A stretch of DNA of 64,000 nucleotides from Acanthacorydalis orientalis. Lineage: Eukaryota > Arthropoda > Insecta > Megaloptera > Corydalidae. The position numbers and the translations under genes are program-made. The notes beneath the pieces were generated by a model. It was not told the DNA's origin. It saw only the letters and a list, made by a program, of their open reading frames with translations, and did not search any database. Of the stretch, positions 37,168 to 48,060 are shown one piece after another; the stretch's first letter is position 1; each line of letters opens with the position of its first letter. The stretch lies in assembly GCA_034766995.1 (NCBI GenBank), contig CM068314.1, positions 25,439,108 through 25,503,107 on the forward strand. Direction: 5' to 3'.

Positions 37168-38980
37168 TTTTATGTAAACATTACATTTTAAGGTTATGAT
37201 AAAACAATCGTTTCACACGTTTATGTTTTAAAAGTAAATTATTATTTTATTCATTATATATAAAACATCTTTCTTATTAACAAAACTGTTTTTCTAAAAT
37301 CATTAAAAATCCAAGATTAAATGAAATATGAGTTTCACTTTATCAAATTAAATAGTGTACGTGTTCAGGTTACATTATGAAACTAAACATGTCATATCAT
37401 GCAGAGAATGTCGTGTATGTTTGTTATTGCATTTGAATTTGTCATATATATATATATAAGCATGCATTAAGTATAAATCATACTTAGAGCAACTAGGTTT
37501 TTTGAAATTTTTCCTAGTCTTTGAAATGAGGTTAAATAAGATGTTAGATGTAGGTGTTCAGGGCGTAAAACCCCCAGGAACTACCGTCACAGGATAGCTG
37601 TTTGAGAATACCAGGAATCATACCATTTAAACTAACCTAAAAAAATATATACAAATCATACTTTATCTATGATATAAATGTAGATTTTTTTCTTTTTTGT
37701 ATCAAAAGAAGTACCTCAGATCCTCTAGTTATGTACTAATATCATTATTCCTTTAATAAAATTTTATAAAATGACATCTCAGTTATGAACATTTTCTAAT
37801 TTAATTTTATTCAAAAATATCAAATAATGGGCTAAAATATTTTTGTCATTACAAAATCACATTGAGTTAACATTAAATCGTAGTTTTAAAAATGTAGATT
37901 AGCAAATAAACTACTTTAATATAATACTATAAAAATATCCTCTTAAAAAAATTCAAATTAAATTAATTATATTTTTTAATTCAAATATTGTATGAAGTTG
38001 AAGTTGATGAGTGTTCATATTTTAGTAAATATTTCAATTATTTATTTATTCATCATGATATATTTAATTTATTATCTTTGTATGGCTGTGTGTATTATGC
38101 ATGTTTCAATTAATAAGTTTACAGAAAATATCAAGTTTTTAAATTTGATTTAAAATGATTAGTTTTGTTTCTAGTATTTCTGTTTTATACCTTCGGACTA
38201 CGAATTTGAATTTACGTTCAAAAAATAATCTTTCTTAACGAAAATGATTACAGGTAAGCCTGGAATTAATTATGTAAACTTCAAATTAATACATCTTCTC
38301 ATTTGAAAGATCTAATGCTTTTTTAACGCATTTTTTTGAAATCATTACCCAAGACATTGCCTTCGTTTTAGGTCTTTTATATTTCATAAATCTCAACCAG
38401 TAATTTGTCTTGTCTCCCTTACAATATGCATATTTCTATTTTTATTACTATTATTTAACTAGTATATACGGTAATTCCGTGCATTGAGTGTATCGTATAT
38501 TTCTAAACAGCATATATTGAAGTTAAAAACCAGTGGGAAAAATTCTAAGTTATTCATGCCATTTTGGAACATTTTGTTTCATAATCGAGTACACTATTCG
38601 AACTTTTACGGGACACGCACATAGAGGAATGATATAAATGTGACTATTAACCAAAACTCGTTGGACTGGTTAAAGGCCGAGCCTTCAGTGCACGCCTGGA
38701 ATCATAGATAAACCTGGAATACTTCAATCCAGTGGTCCCTGTCCATTTTCGAAACGACCGAAAGTTCAGAGTAGCACTACAACAGTAATCGTCCGTTTGT
38801 AAAGTATGAGTTTATTGAAGATACCTGCCTTCTATGGTGAACAGCGTTGTATAAATTTGAACATAAATACCAATATAAACAATTTAAATATTTAATTGTT
38901 AGTAGGATGTAACACGTATAGAAATAGAAAATCATGGAAGAGGCCTTTATCCAGTAGTGGATTGACAGAGGCTGCTGCTG

Positions 38981-39100
<120 letters not shown>

Positions 39101-39259
39101 ATTATTAGTAGAAGACAGAAAGTCAAACAATTCCAAGGTGAAGATTATAGCGCAATTATTTTAGGGTTATGTTTAACTTTTGTAAATCAAACAAAAATTG
39201 ATAGTTACCAATTACTAAAGTGAATGAAGGCATATCGTGGGGCAATTATACGTACATAC

Positions 39260-39264
<5 letters not shown>

Positions 39265-39325
<61 letters not shown>

Positions 39326-39332
39326 GTGTGTG
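39265..39332. repeat. compound (TA)n(GT)n microsatellite
   Basis: A TA run of about 60 nt ending in CGTGTGTGTGT. Confidence 0.9.
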
Positions 39333-39899
39333 TGTATTTGAGTGTAAATCATGTACAATTTTCTTAATCTCTTAGTCAAATGACAATAATTCGTGATAAA
39401 CCAAAAAAATATATTTACATTGAGTGAACTAGTCAAATATATATATATATATATATATTCATCTCTCATTCCATATTTATATAAAGGTAAAACAATTGTG
39501 TACATTGATGAAAGATACATTTTCTTTTGAATAAATTTATGATGACAAGAGTTATTATACTGTTCTATGCGATATTATAGAAAATATCTTAAAATTACCA
39601 ATATACATTTTTTTCATTAAATGACAATATATTATTATGTAAAACAACTGATAAAATCAATTAATTGTATAGTGATAATGTAACATTGCACACGTAGTTT
39701 CTAGCACATATCTCAGCGTTGAAGTAGAGTACATTGTAATCAGTTATATAAATACTGTCACACCCCGACTTACAAAAATTCACAGTTACGTAATGAATCT
39801 CGAAAATGACATTGTTCAATTGAAAGAAGCAGTTCTATTGATATTTTATACTCTAAAATGATGTTTTTTAAGGAAGATATGGCTTCTTTAAAAATACAG

Positions 39900-40084
39900 A
39901 CCTTTTGTAAATGTTTTCTTCCCAGCAGTAGTTCGGGACAAAGAAACACACATCGAGGTTGGTAAAGGATTGGTTAAAAGACAATGGGGTTCAAGTTCTT
40001 GATTTGCTGCACAATCGCCAGACTTGAATCCTATTGGAAATCTCTTTTGGATTCCCAAACGACGAGTTGCGAGCAAACGTCTCG

Positions 40085-40089
<5 letters not shown>
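39900..40089 (+). mobile_element. Tc1-like transposase fragment (C-terminal part)
   Basis: In shifting + frames the segment reads as VKDWLKDNGVQVLD-like followed by AQSPDLNPIGNLFW and PKRRVASKRLG, the C-terminal box of Tc1 family transposases. The catalytic Glu of the usual SPDLNPIENLW box is replaced by Gly. A frameshift lies just upstream. The fragment runs directly into a 75-nt TA tract on its right; no TIR is visible. It is a dead remnant. Confidence 0.75.

Positions 40090-40162
<73 letters not shown>
40088..40162. repeat. (TA)n microsatellite, about 75 nt
   Basis: A pure TA run that abuts the Tc1-like fragment. Confidence 0.95.
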
Positions 40163-40165
<3 letters not shown>

Positions 40166-40418
40166 AATTTTTAAGATGAAAAGTATAAAAAACTTCTAAT
40201 TCTTTTAATCTAAATAAACGTTGTCAGCACATTTTCAGTCTATTTTATGTTATCTTTACCTGTTCAGGAGTCTCTTTTTAAATATTTTACATTTCTTGAT
40301 TTTCAGTTGATACTTTTGGCTGTTCGTGTCTGTTTTCTTCTATTCTTGTTGTATATTCGATTTATCCTTCGATTTTTCCTCAGTTTTTTGATTTATAGAT
40401 AATATCGAATATCTCTCC

Positions 40419-40419
<1 letters not shown>

Positions 40420-40490
<71 letters not shown>
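40420..40490. repeat. compound (CT)n(TA)n microsatellite
   Basis: About 35 nt of CT units with TTT interruptions, then about 35 nt of TA. Confidence 0.9.
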
Positions 40491-40496
<6 letters not shown>

Positions 40497-40993
40497 GAAT
40501 CAACCATGATTTTTCTACGTATTTTAACTTACTATAAACGAGTTGCTAGAAAAATGAGTTGTAATTATAGAGAATAGAAAATGTTTTATCATATTAAAAT
40601 TAGCTATCATTTTATCTTTCTTGACAAATTTTTAAAATATAATATAAAGGTTTATTCTTATAATCTCTAAAATTCTTACGTTGATTTTCAGCTTTTTCAA
40701 TTTAAACGATCTAATTCCTGTTTTACAGACGTTTAAAATGTACTTTATGATTATTCTAATTTGAACGATTTAATTCCCTCTTTCCAACACTTTTTTTGAA
40801 CTTATTACCCGAACATGGTTTCGTTTTGAGCCTTCTTTGCATTTTATGGTTCGCCGGTAATAATTTCTCTTGTCTTCCTTCTTACAATATGCCCATTTAT
40901 TTTTTTTTTAACTTTATTAGTAAATTATAGTTATTTTCGTTTCGTGTCCACATTTATTTTATTTTTTCCATTAATACACTCACACATATCTAC

Positions 40994-40996
<3 letters not shown>

Positions 40997-41041
<45 letters not shown>
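40997..41041. repeat. (TA)n tract flanking a TIR element
   Basis: The TA run ends at the left TIR of the 41042-41922 element. Confidence 0.9.
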
Positions 41042-41044
<3 letters not shown>

Positions 41045-41920
41045 AAGGGGTTTCCAATAGGGACGTACTTTTTTAACAAGTTATATTTCACAGATGTCAA
41101 ACTGACAGCTATATTTTCTTGACGTTTGTTAAGTTTTGACATTGCCATTTTTTGTTATGGCTTCGTATACAACAAAACAACGCATTCGAATAATAAAATT
41201 GTTTCATGAAAATAGTCGTGCTATAAAATATATATTTCGTAAATTACACGATATTCATTCTTGACATACTCGTCCATATAATCAATAATTCTTCGATCAG
41301 AGAGTTAATTTGAAGAGACAATCGTTTAAATTTAAAGAAACACTAACACGTGTCTATAGTGCTCGTTCAGAAAAAAAAACATTGACTTGGTTCATAAAAG
41401 TGTATCGGAAGAGTCGGGAATGATAACTCCATGAGGTTCACAGCAATTGGCCGTTTCATATACGATCAAAAGGCGTATCTTGCATAACGATTTATCGATG
41501 AAGACCTATAAGGTTTAATTAAGGAGATTTGTTAATTGGATACTGGAACAACAACACGATTTCTCTGAAAAAGTTATCGTTAGCGATGGTGCTTATTTCG
41601 AAATCTCTGGCTACTTACTTCGGGATTACGTTAAAGGACAGGTGTAAGTTAATAATCATAAGACAATTTCCGACCTAAAAGATGAAATCCGAAGAGTAAT
41701 TGGCGAGAGAGAGCCGCAGTTGTGTACGGATGTTATTGAAAATTTTAACAAAAAATTGTTACTTGTAAAAAATCACATAGCGATCACGTACACATATTAA
41801 TTTTCTTTTATAAATGTCATACCCACAATTATTATTTACAATAAAGAAACTTGAAATTGCAGCGCAAATTCTGTGTTTCATTACAAATTAAAAAAAATGC
41901 TTCCTTACTGTAAACCTTGT

Positions 41921-41922
<2 letters not shown>
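41042..41922 (+). mobile_element. degenerate mariner-superfamily-like TIR element with HTH N-terminus (copy 1)
   Basis: The left end is AAAGGGGTTTCCAATAGGGA; the right end reverse-complements to ACAAGGTTTACAGTAAGGAA. The copy at 51271-51797 has the same termini. An ATG near 41158 opens MASYTTKQRIRIIKLFHENS, an N-terminal helix-turn-helix typical of DUF4817-type transposases. Downstream pieces include ISDLKDEIRRVIGERE, matching the C-terminal part of such proteins. Most of the catalytic region is missing and there are many stops. Family assignment is from memory of conserved phrases and is moderately sure. Confidence 0.65.

Positions 41923-41929
<7 letters not shown>

Positions 41930-41980
<51 letters not shown>
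41930..41980. repeat. (TA)n microsatellite
   Basis: A TA run of about 50 nt beginning shortly after the right end of the 41042-41922 element. Confidence 0.9.
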
Positions 41981-41987
<7 letters not shown>

Positions 41988-42269
41988 TATATTGTATATG
42001 TGAATATTATGCAATAAATTGTATGTGGTATAAGCAACTGTTTGTGAATAAATGGTATTAATTTTACTTTTATTACATAACAGTCAAAAATTGTTTCGTA
42101 GTTTCTCGTTTATAATTAGTTTCGAATGAATTAGTCATTGATAAAATTAATGTCATTTCGGAAACATTTAATCAGTTAATATCGAATAACAGTTTATAAA
42201 TTCTATTTTTTTGTCACATTTACAGTTATTTTTATGTTTGCATTAATAAAAGTGTCATAAGTGACCTAT

Positions 42270-42482
42270 TTAACGTGTTAGATGTGTCGTTATATTTTAA
42301 ATGTCTGCACCTACATTGAAGGGAGGACGAGTATACTCGCCAATCACAGAGTATATGCAGCTGCCGTAGAATAGAATTAAAGTCTAACGAAATTCCATTT
42401 GATTTTTTCGAAAAATCAATAATTTTATTGTTCAAATTTATCTTTATGACGAGCATACTCGTCATACACAGCTACAGGTTAA
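42270..42482. mobile_element. piggyBac-like MITE (213 bp, TTAA-bounded)
   Basis: The segment begins and ends with TTAA (42270-42273 and 42479-42482), the piggyBac target site. The left end reads TTAACGTGTTAGATGTGT and the right end reverse-complements to TTAACCTGTAGCTGTGT, imperfect TIRs of about 17 bp. Subterminal palindrome-like motifs are present on both sides: GACGAGTATACTCG at about 42326 and GACGAGCATACTCGTC at about 42448. No transposase is encoded. This matches the structure of a non-autonomous piggyBac-like element. Confidence 0.6.
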
Positions 42483-42550
42483 AAATGATATTAACGAATA
42501 ATTATATGTGCTAAATGATCATATTTATTATTTCTTGCATACACACACAC

Positions 42551-42552
42551 AC

Positions 42553-42640
<88 letters not shown>
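42551..42640. repeat. (TA)n microsatellite, about 90 nt
   Basis: A long pure TA run preceded by (CA)n and CGTG. Confidence 0.95.
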
Positions 42641-43019
42641 CATCTATGACCATATGATTTATTAACAAAGAATTTATACAGAGGATATACTTTTTCAATC
42701 ATGTATGAATGTTTCGCTACTAAAAAGAACCTCAGAGAAGATTAACAACGAAACTATTGATCGTAAACTTGATTTAATCATGTAACTTCCAGTTGAGCTA
42801 AATTAACTTAATTAAGTGCATTAAATGTATATGTGTCATTTGATTAAAGAACGTCAACTTCTAAGAGGCAGCAAAGATTAGCATAATTAAACACTGTCAG
42901 GAACTTATTATGATTACATTCTATCTGTAGTTTAGAAATGCAATATTTTAATTCGTGTTATTAACATTGGTGCTTCTGTTTTTGAAACATCACAGAGCAC
43001 ATACATATGGATTTGAAAA

Positions 43020-43973
43020 TCCCCTGAACGCGCGCTCGCCAGACAGACGATTCAACGACATACATAGGTGTTGTAATTATTGTTTAATTAATTAATAGCT
43101 CGTATATATGTAGTTGTTCAAATATGTTGCATAGATGCCGTCGCGATGCCGCGTCCGTACTACTAACGGCCGACTGTAACAATTGCGTTTGCGCGATAAC
43201 GCTTTGCGCAGGCGATCGAAGTATTGCGCTGTTTGTGGCGCCGCTGACGGACGCCGGCGCAATTATCGTTCGCTGTCACGGCATACATAGCATAGTTCTA
43301 ACTGGTCAGTCTCGCCGTGTACGGCAGTCAGGTTGCATGTAGGAGTTACGTTCGTCGAACTTTGACGTCTCTTAACAGGCATTAGTCAAATTATTGAAAT
43401 TTATTGACATTCGCATCGTATATTCCATCGTCACGTGTTGAAAACTGATTGTTCGCACCTGTCCTCTGTTTCATACGACTTTCCTGCAGGATTTCGATTA
43501 GATTTCAGTAAAAAAAAACAACGCATCTGCGTACAGAGTGTAACATTACGCGTTTAAAGCCGACAGTGTCAGACAAGTGTGTGTATATGTTCAAGCATTG
43601 TCGGTCTTAATAGTGTTACTACGGCCACAGTGTTTTGTATGGATCGATAAATTTTCCCGTGTTATATTCAGTGTGTTTACGAAAATATGAGAATGAATGC
43701 TGTGTTGGGCCAAATACATCGTACTATGAAATCAAACGACACAACGCTATCACTCAAGTGTATGCATTAGTGGAAACGAGCATTTTTTTATACTGGCTTT
43801 TCAAAGGTGTCAGTGCATTTTTTAACTAGTAAAAAATCAAAACATAAGTTCTTATAACAAATATTTGTTGTGTTTTAATACTTGTTGTGATTTAGCTGGT
43901 TTTTAGTGACCTTTGTTATATATTGTATTTTGTGTTTGACTTGTGACTGTGCGTCAAACAACAATTGTTCAAA
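43020..43973 (+). promoter_or_regulatory. luna: CpG-rich promoter and 5' leader region of luna
   Basis: Composition rises sharply above the surrounding AT-rich DNA, with many CpG (GAACGCGCGCTCGCC, GTCGCGATGCCGCGTCCG, CGCCGCTGACGGACGCCGGC). A TCAGT arthropod initiator candidate lies at 43306-43310. The stretch leads directly to the luna ATG at 43974, so it is best read as promoter plus 5' UTR. The short open frames in it (for example 43124-43342) have no recognisable product. Confidence 0.55.
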
Positions 43974-44075
43974 ATGGATATACTACCGAGCGAAAACATC
44001 TTCAGAGAGCTGCAAGACATCCACGATACCGGCTTTTTCTCAGCGCAAACATCACTCGAGGATCACTGGCAACAG
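43974..44075 (+). CDS. luna: luna (Klf6/7-type zinc-finger factor), first coding exon only
   Basis: The ATG at 43974 opens [20 protein letters not shown] and then [14 protein letters not shown], ending CAG|GTAAAA in phase 0. It matches the N-terminus of vertebrate KLF6/KLF7, which begins MDVLP, has F-x-ELQ...H-[ED]-TG-[YF]-FSA and S-LE-x-x-WQQ, and is encoded by a separate first exon there too (family knowledge). In Drosophila the ortholog is luna, a nuclear transcription factor with three C-terminal C2H2 zinc fingers. The acidic domain and the fingers are not in this window, so the first intron exceeds 19.9 kb. In-frame codons upstream contain no better start. Confidence 0.88.
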
Positions 44076-45122
44076 GTAAAAAAATAGTTTTTCATTTCAG
44101 CATAGTGTTGAAAACTATTTGAGCAATGAGAATGCGTCACTGAATGATGTAATGGCAATAATAGATATCGTTACGTTTTTGTATTTTTAATTTGAGGAAA
44201 TGTATTTAAATTGATTGAAATAGGTGTAGTAATTTATATACGAGCTATTTGTTATATAAGAGTAAATTGTTATGAACGAGTGTTTGGAAAATGAAGCAAA
44301 AACTATGTACGGTGAAATATATTTCATTACATCAAATATTGCCAAAGCGAAATGAATGTATTAATGAACTTCGGTTGATTGGTGTTGCATTGCGATGCAC
44401 GTTGCATTATCAAGCGATGCCGCTGCATGATATTACTTTGATGATTTCCAATAGAATTTCCGGTGTTGGAAAATGCATCATGTTTACACGCTATTAAACT
44501 ATTATCAAATTCTCTTTCAATTTTAGTACGAGATCATTCTAATCGATAATCATTTGTAATTTTGTATGTTACTGCTTATGTAATTTTTGACAATCTTATT
44601 ACAAAAGATAGAAAAATATACAAGCGGCACGCTAAATGTAAAAAAAATGTATAGATGTAAACAATTAAATTCGACCTTGTTACAGTTATGAAGTAAATGG
44701 TATATTGGTTATTATAAAATATTTGGAATTATTTCGTTTATTCATTTATGAAACATGCCATTGTTATCTACTCTTTAGGAATTTATTTAAAGTCAGAGTT
44801 TTATTCATAAAGGAATGTATTACAGTATAAAATGTTAAAATTTTATAAAGGATTAGATGAGGGTATATGGCGTATAATGAAGGAAGAGCATGATCTAGGG
44901 AGTTTAAACTACATTAAATTTTAAGTTATTGCCTTTTGAAAATTCTAAAATATTTAGTCAAACATTCATGGATTATAATATTAATGTTTTACTATAATAA
45001 GATTGAAAATATACTTTTTTAGAAAATGTAGAAGTCAGAAGTCAAATCTGTTATTAGGATGGGACATGAGTCCAATATCAGTTTATAATTTACTACATTG
45101 TCATCTTAAGTAACATAAGTTA

Positions 45123-45126
<4 letters not shown>

Positions 45127-45173
<47 letters not shown>
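45127..45173. repeat. (TA)n microsatellite
   Basis: A TA run of about 46 nt. Confidence 0.9.
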
Positions 45174-45175
<2 letters not shown>

Positions 45176-45290
45176 GTATTTTTTTTGTATACTTATCACA
45201 TTATTAGTTATATTAGATTTAGTAATTTGATAATTTAATTATCATATGCACCGTATGAATATTTTTTTATATTGTTCTAATGTTTTTTTT

Positions 45291-45605
45291 ATCTCTAGCA
45301 AAATAATTTGTTTTTTCGCTCCACAAACTGCCATAAATTTTTCGATCAAAGATGTTCAGTAAATTGTTATTGATTATTTTCGATTCCCGCTTATGCGCAT
45401 TTCGATGTGCAATGCCAAGAGTGCCAAGTTACTGAAAAATCTGATTTTTCGGTAACATGTCGCTCTGAGAATAATGGCGTTGCTATCAGAATGCGCATAA
45501 GCGACAATCGAAAATAATTAATAATGATTTATGGAATATCTTCGATCGAAAAAATTATTGCGATTTGTGTGGCGCAAAAATAATTCATTTGTGAAAGAGA
45601 TTTTT
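45291..45605. mobile_element. near-palindromic MITE with ~110-bp terminal inverted repeats
   Basis: The left arm (about 45297-45415) and the reverse complement of the right arm (about 45480-45600) share long stretches, for example ATTATTTTCGATT, CTTATGCGCATT, and TTTTTCGATCAAAGAT against TTTTTCGATCGAAGAT. The centre is itself palindromic: TTACTGAAAAATC / GATTTTTCGGTAA. No coding capacity is present. A diverged left half recurs at 52430-52575, so this is a dispersed repeat rather than a unique hairpin. The transposon superfamily is unknown and a target duplication was not identified. Confidence 0.7.
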
Positions 45606-45954
45606 GCCGCAGTTACAATTGGTATTGTGTTAGTGTTTATCACTTTTAAGTGATGCACAATGTACGAAAACAAATAGGTGTACAATTTACTAGAGTACTT
45701 TTATAGGACGTTTGAGTAATATTTTGTAAAAAATTAGAATCGTTAATGTCATATTAATAAGATGTTGTAGCATTAGCAAACTTCGACACTTGTGTATATA
45801 TATATAAATGGCTAGTGTAGTATTAAATATTTTTTTTATCTGCTTATCAGTTTTATGAGGAAAAGCAAACGTTCTAATCATATTAATTAAATTTAGAATT
45901 ACATTATCTTCCACATACTTAAACCTGTAAAAAGTTATAGTTATTTGCTTATAT

Positions 45955-46002
45955 TGTGTATATATATATATATATATATATAGTGTGTGTGTGTGTGTGT
46001 GT
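45955..46002. repeat. compound (TA)n(GT)n microsatellite
   Basis: About 24 nt of TA, then (GT)n. Confidence 0.9.
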
Positions 46003-46691
46003 CTATACACATACATTATAGATGCAATACTTGTCTATTACAATTTGTGTCGACCTTGTCTGTTCACCTGTTTGTTATTATTTAGTACTTTCCAAAGACC
46101 CTTCGCCATGCTTCCCTATTAACATTCTACCCTTCTCCTTTAAATAATCTTTTGTCAAATGTAAATAATCTCTTTAGTATAGTGAACACCATATATCCAA
46201 ATATTATACGCTTGTTCATTAAAAAATTTTTGGCAAATACACGTACGTATTTGTTATGTTTTGATATAAAGAATTTTAACATTAACGATGTTCGGTCATG
46301 TTACATTCAGTTGATTTATCTGAATTTTCATTATATTTATTTTAATATTGATTAAACATCCGCATTATTTACTAGTTCAGATTATTTAATGAATTTTTCA
46401 ATCGAATGTTAGTAGATTATTTTTAATCATAATATATTTTTTTAAAAAAGATAATGTTGATTTATTATGTAGGTTTTCATGTACGATTATTTAAAATAGT
46501 ACTACAATAAGTAGTAACTCATGTCCTAACAACTTAGTTACCATAATTTCCATTTCTTATTACAAGCTGATAGTTGTTTATCTATTTTATTTATAGATAA
46601 GAGTTAAAACTCAAGTGGAGCTGTTAGAAATGTAATTCACCCAGTGTACGTGCAGATATATATATACACACACATCTCCATATTAAGTGTA

Positions 46692-47868
46692 CAAAATAAT
46701 TCGGTATTTTTTTTATAGAAAATGAATCTTTTATTAAATAATTGAAATTGAATACATTTCAATCCTCAAAATATCCATCATTATTTTGTATAACTTTTCT
46801 CTATATCCTTTGGGTAACTGATGAATCTCTTGTTTAAAAAAAAATGTCAGCTTAGAATCGACGAAGTCGTCAATGCATTTTCGAATCTCTGTCATTGTTT
46901 TAAAATGGATATAAGCCAGGTAATGTTTCAGCGACCGGAACAGGTGATAATCTGATGGAGCTAAGTCCAGTGAATACGTGCCGTGAAGGTGAACTTCCCA
47001 GCTCAACGACCAAATAACGTATTTGGCTCCTTTCGTACCTACCGTAGACGTGCTGCAAAATGACTGATCTCGTTCCTTCGTCAGTGTGATATTTTTCTCT
47101 CTAATTCATCATTCGAACGGATGAACAGATATCGGTAACGCTCTGAATTTACAGTTTGTCTCGTTTCGAGCAACTCATAGTACACCGCACCCTTAATGCC
47201 CCACCAAATAAACAATAACACTTTTTTGGAATGAATATTTGGTTTCGGGGCCGATGTCGATGGCTCACCGGGTGTAACTTATGATTTTCGGTACTTACGA
47301 TTGCCATACAAAACTCATCTTTCATCTTTGGTTATGATTTTATGCAAAAAATCTTTCTTTTTGAACGAGGACAGCCGTTTCTTCTTTTTTCTCTGTTTTC
47401 CGGACCGAGCTCATGCGAATCGATCGGCCTAGCTTTTGAATTTTTCTCAGTCGATGTATAGACGATAGGAAATCGCTTGCTGCCGATTTATTGAGCGATT
47501 TCTTGTTCAGTTTGAGCGGATTTTTCACTTAGCATCTGCTTAAGCATCTCGTCTTTAAATTGTTTTAGTTGTACGAAACTTTCTCGATCGAAAAGATCAA
47601 AATCACCACACCAAAACATTTGTAACTATTTTTTTGCATGTTTTATGCGTCACAACACCATCCTCAATGGAACGTGAAAAGTATGCAATGCCTAATGTGC
47701 TGCTTTTCGGACGCCATCCTGTTCACTATTGTTTTGTGAGGTAATGATAACTGGCCAAGATATATTATGTTTTTATGATGGCGCTTTTAAATCCGAAAAC
47801 GACTAGAAAATATTTTCATTTAAAACAGAGTTATGATAGATGCAATTTAAAGATAGAATAATTTGTAC
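46692..47868 (-). mobile_element. degenerate mariner element, same family as 4061-5250
   Basis: The left TIR starts CAAAATAATTCGGTATTT after GTA; the right end reverse-complements to TACAAATTATTCTATCTT. The - strand encodes transposase pieces: 47340-47528 (N-terminal, with VRKTEKKEET following the helix-turn-helix) and 46734-47006, which keeps SLDLAPSDYHLFRSLKHYLA with the third catalytic Asp and the C-terminus. Stops and frameshifts separate the pieces. The right end lies 11 nt before a TA tract. Confidence 0.85.
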
Positions 47869-47878
47869 ACCTAATTAT

Positions 47879-47885
47879 ATATATG

Positions 47886-47952
<67 letters not shown>

Positions 47953-48019
47953 TTAATAGGTTCTCATAATACAGGTGTAACGACTTATTTACACATACAC
48001 ACACGTGTGACCATGTGTA

Positions 48020-48060
<41 letters not shown>
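47879..48060. repeat. cluster of two (TA)n tracts with CA/TG flanks
   Basis: TA at about 47893-47946 and 48018-48057, separated by unique sequence containing (CA)n. Confidence 0.9.

Noticed and set aside
43124..43342. 72-codon + frame in the CpG-rich region before luna
   Set aside because: It lies in the inferred promoter or 5' UTR, is Cys/Arg-rich from GC bias, and has no family match. At most it is an upstream ORF.
46581..46640. Acceptor-like TTTATTTATAG followed by sequence that might be luna exon 2
   Set aside because: The frame does not encode the Cys/Glu-rich helix expected after the KLF6/7 first exon and stops quickly.
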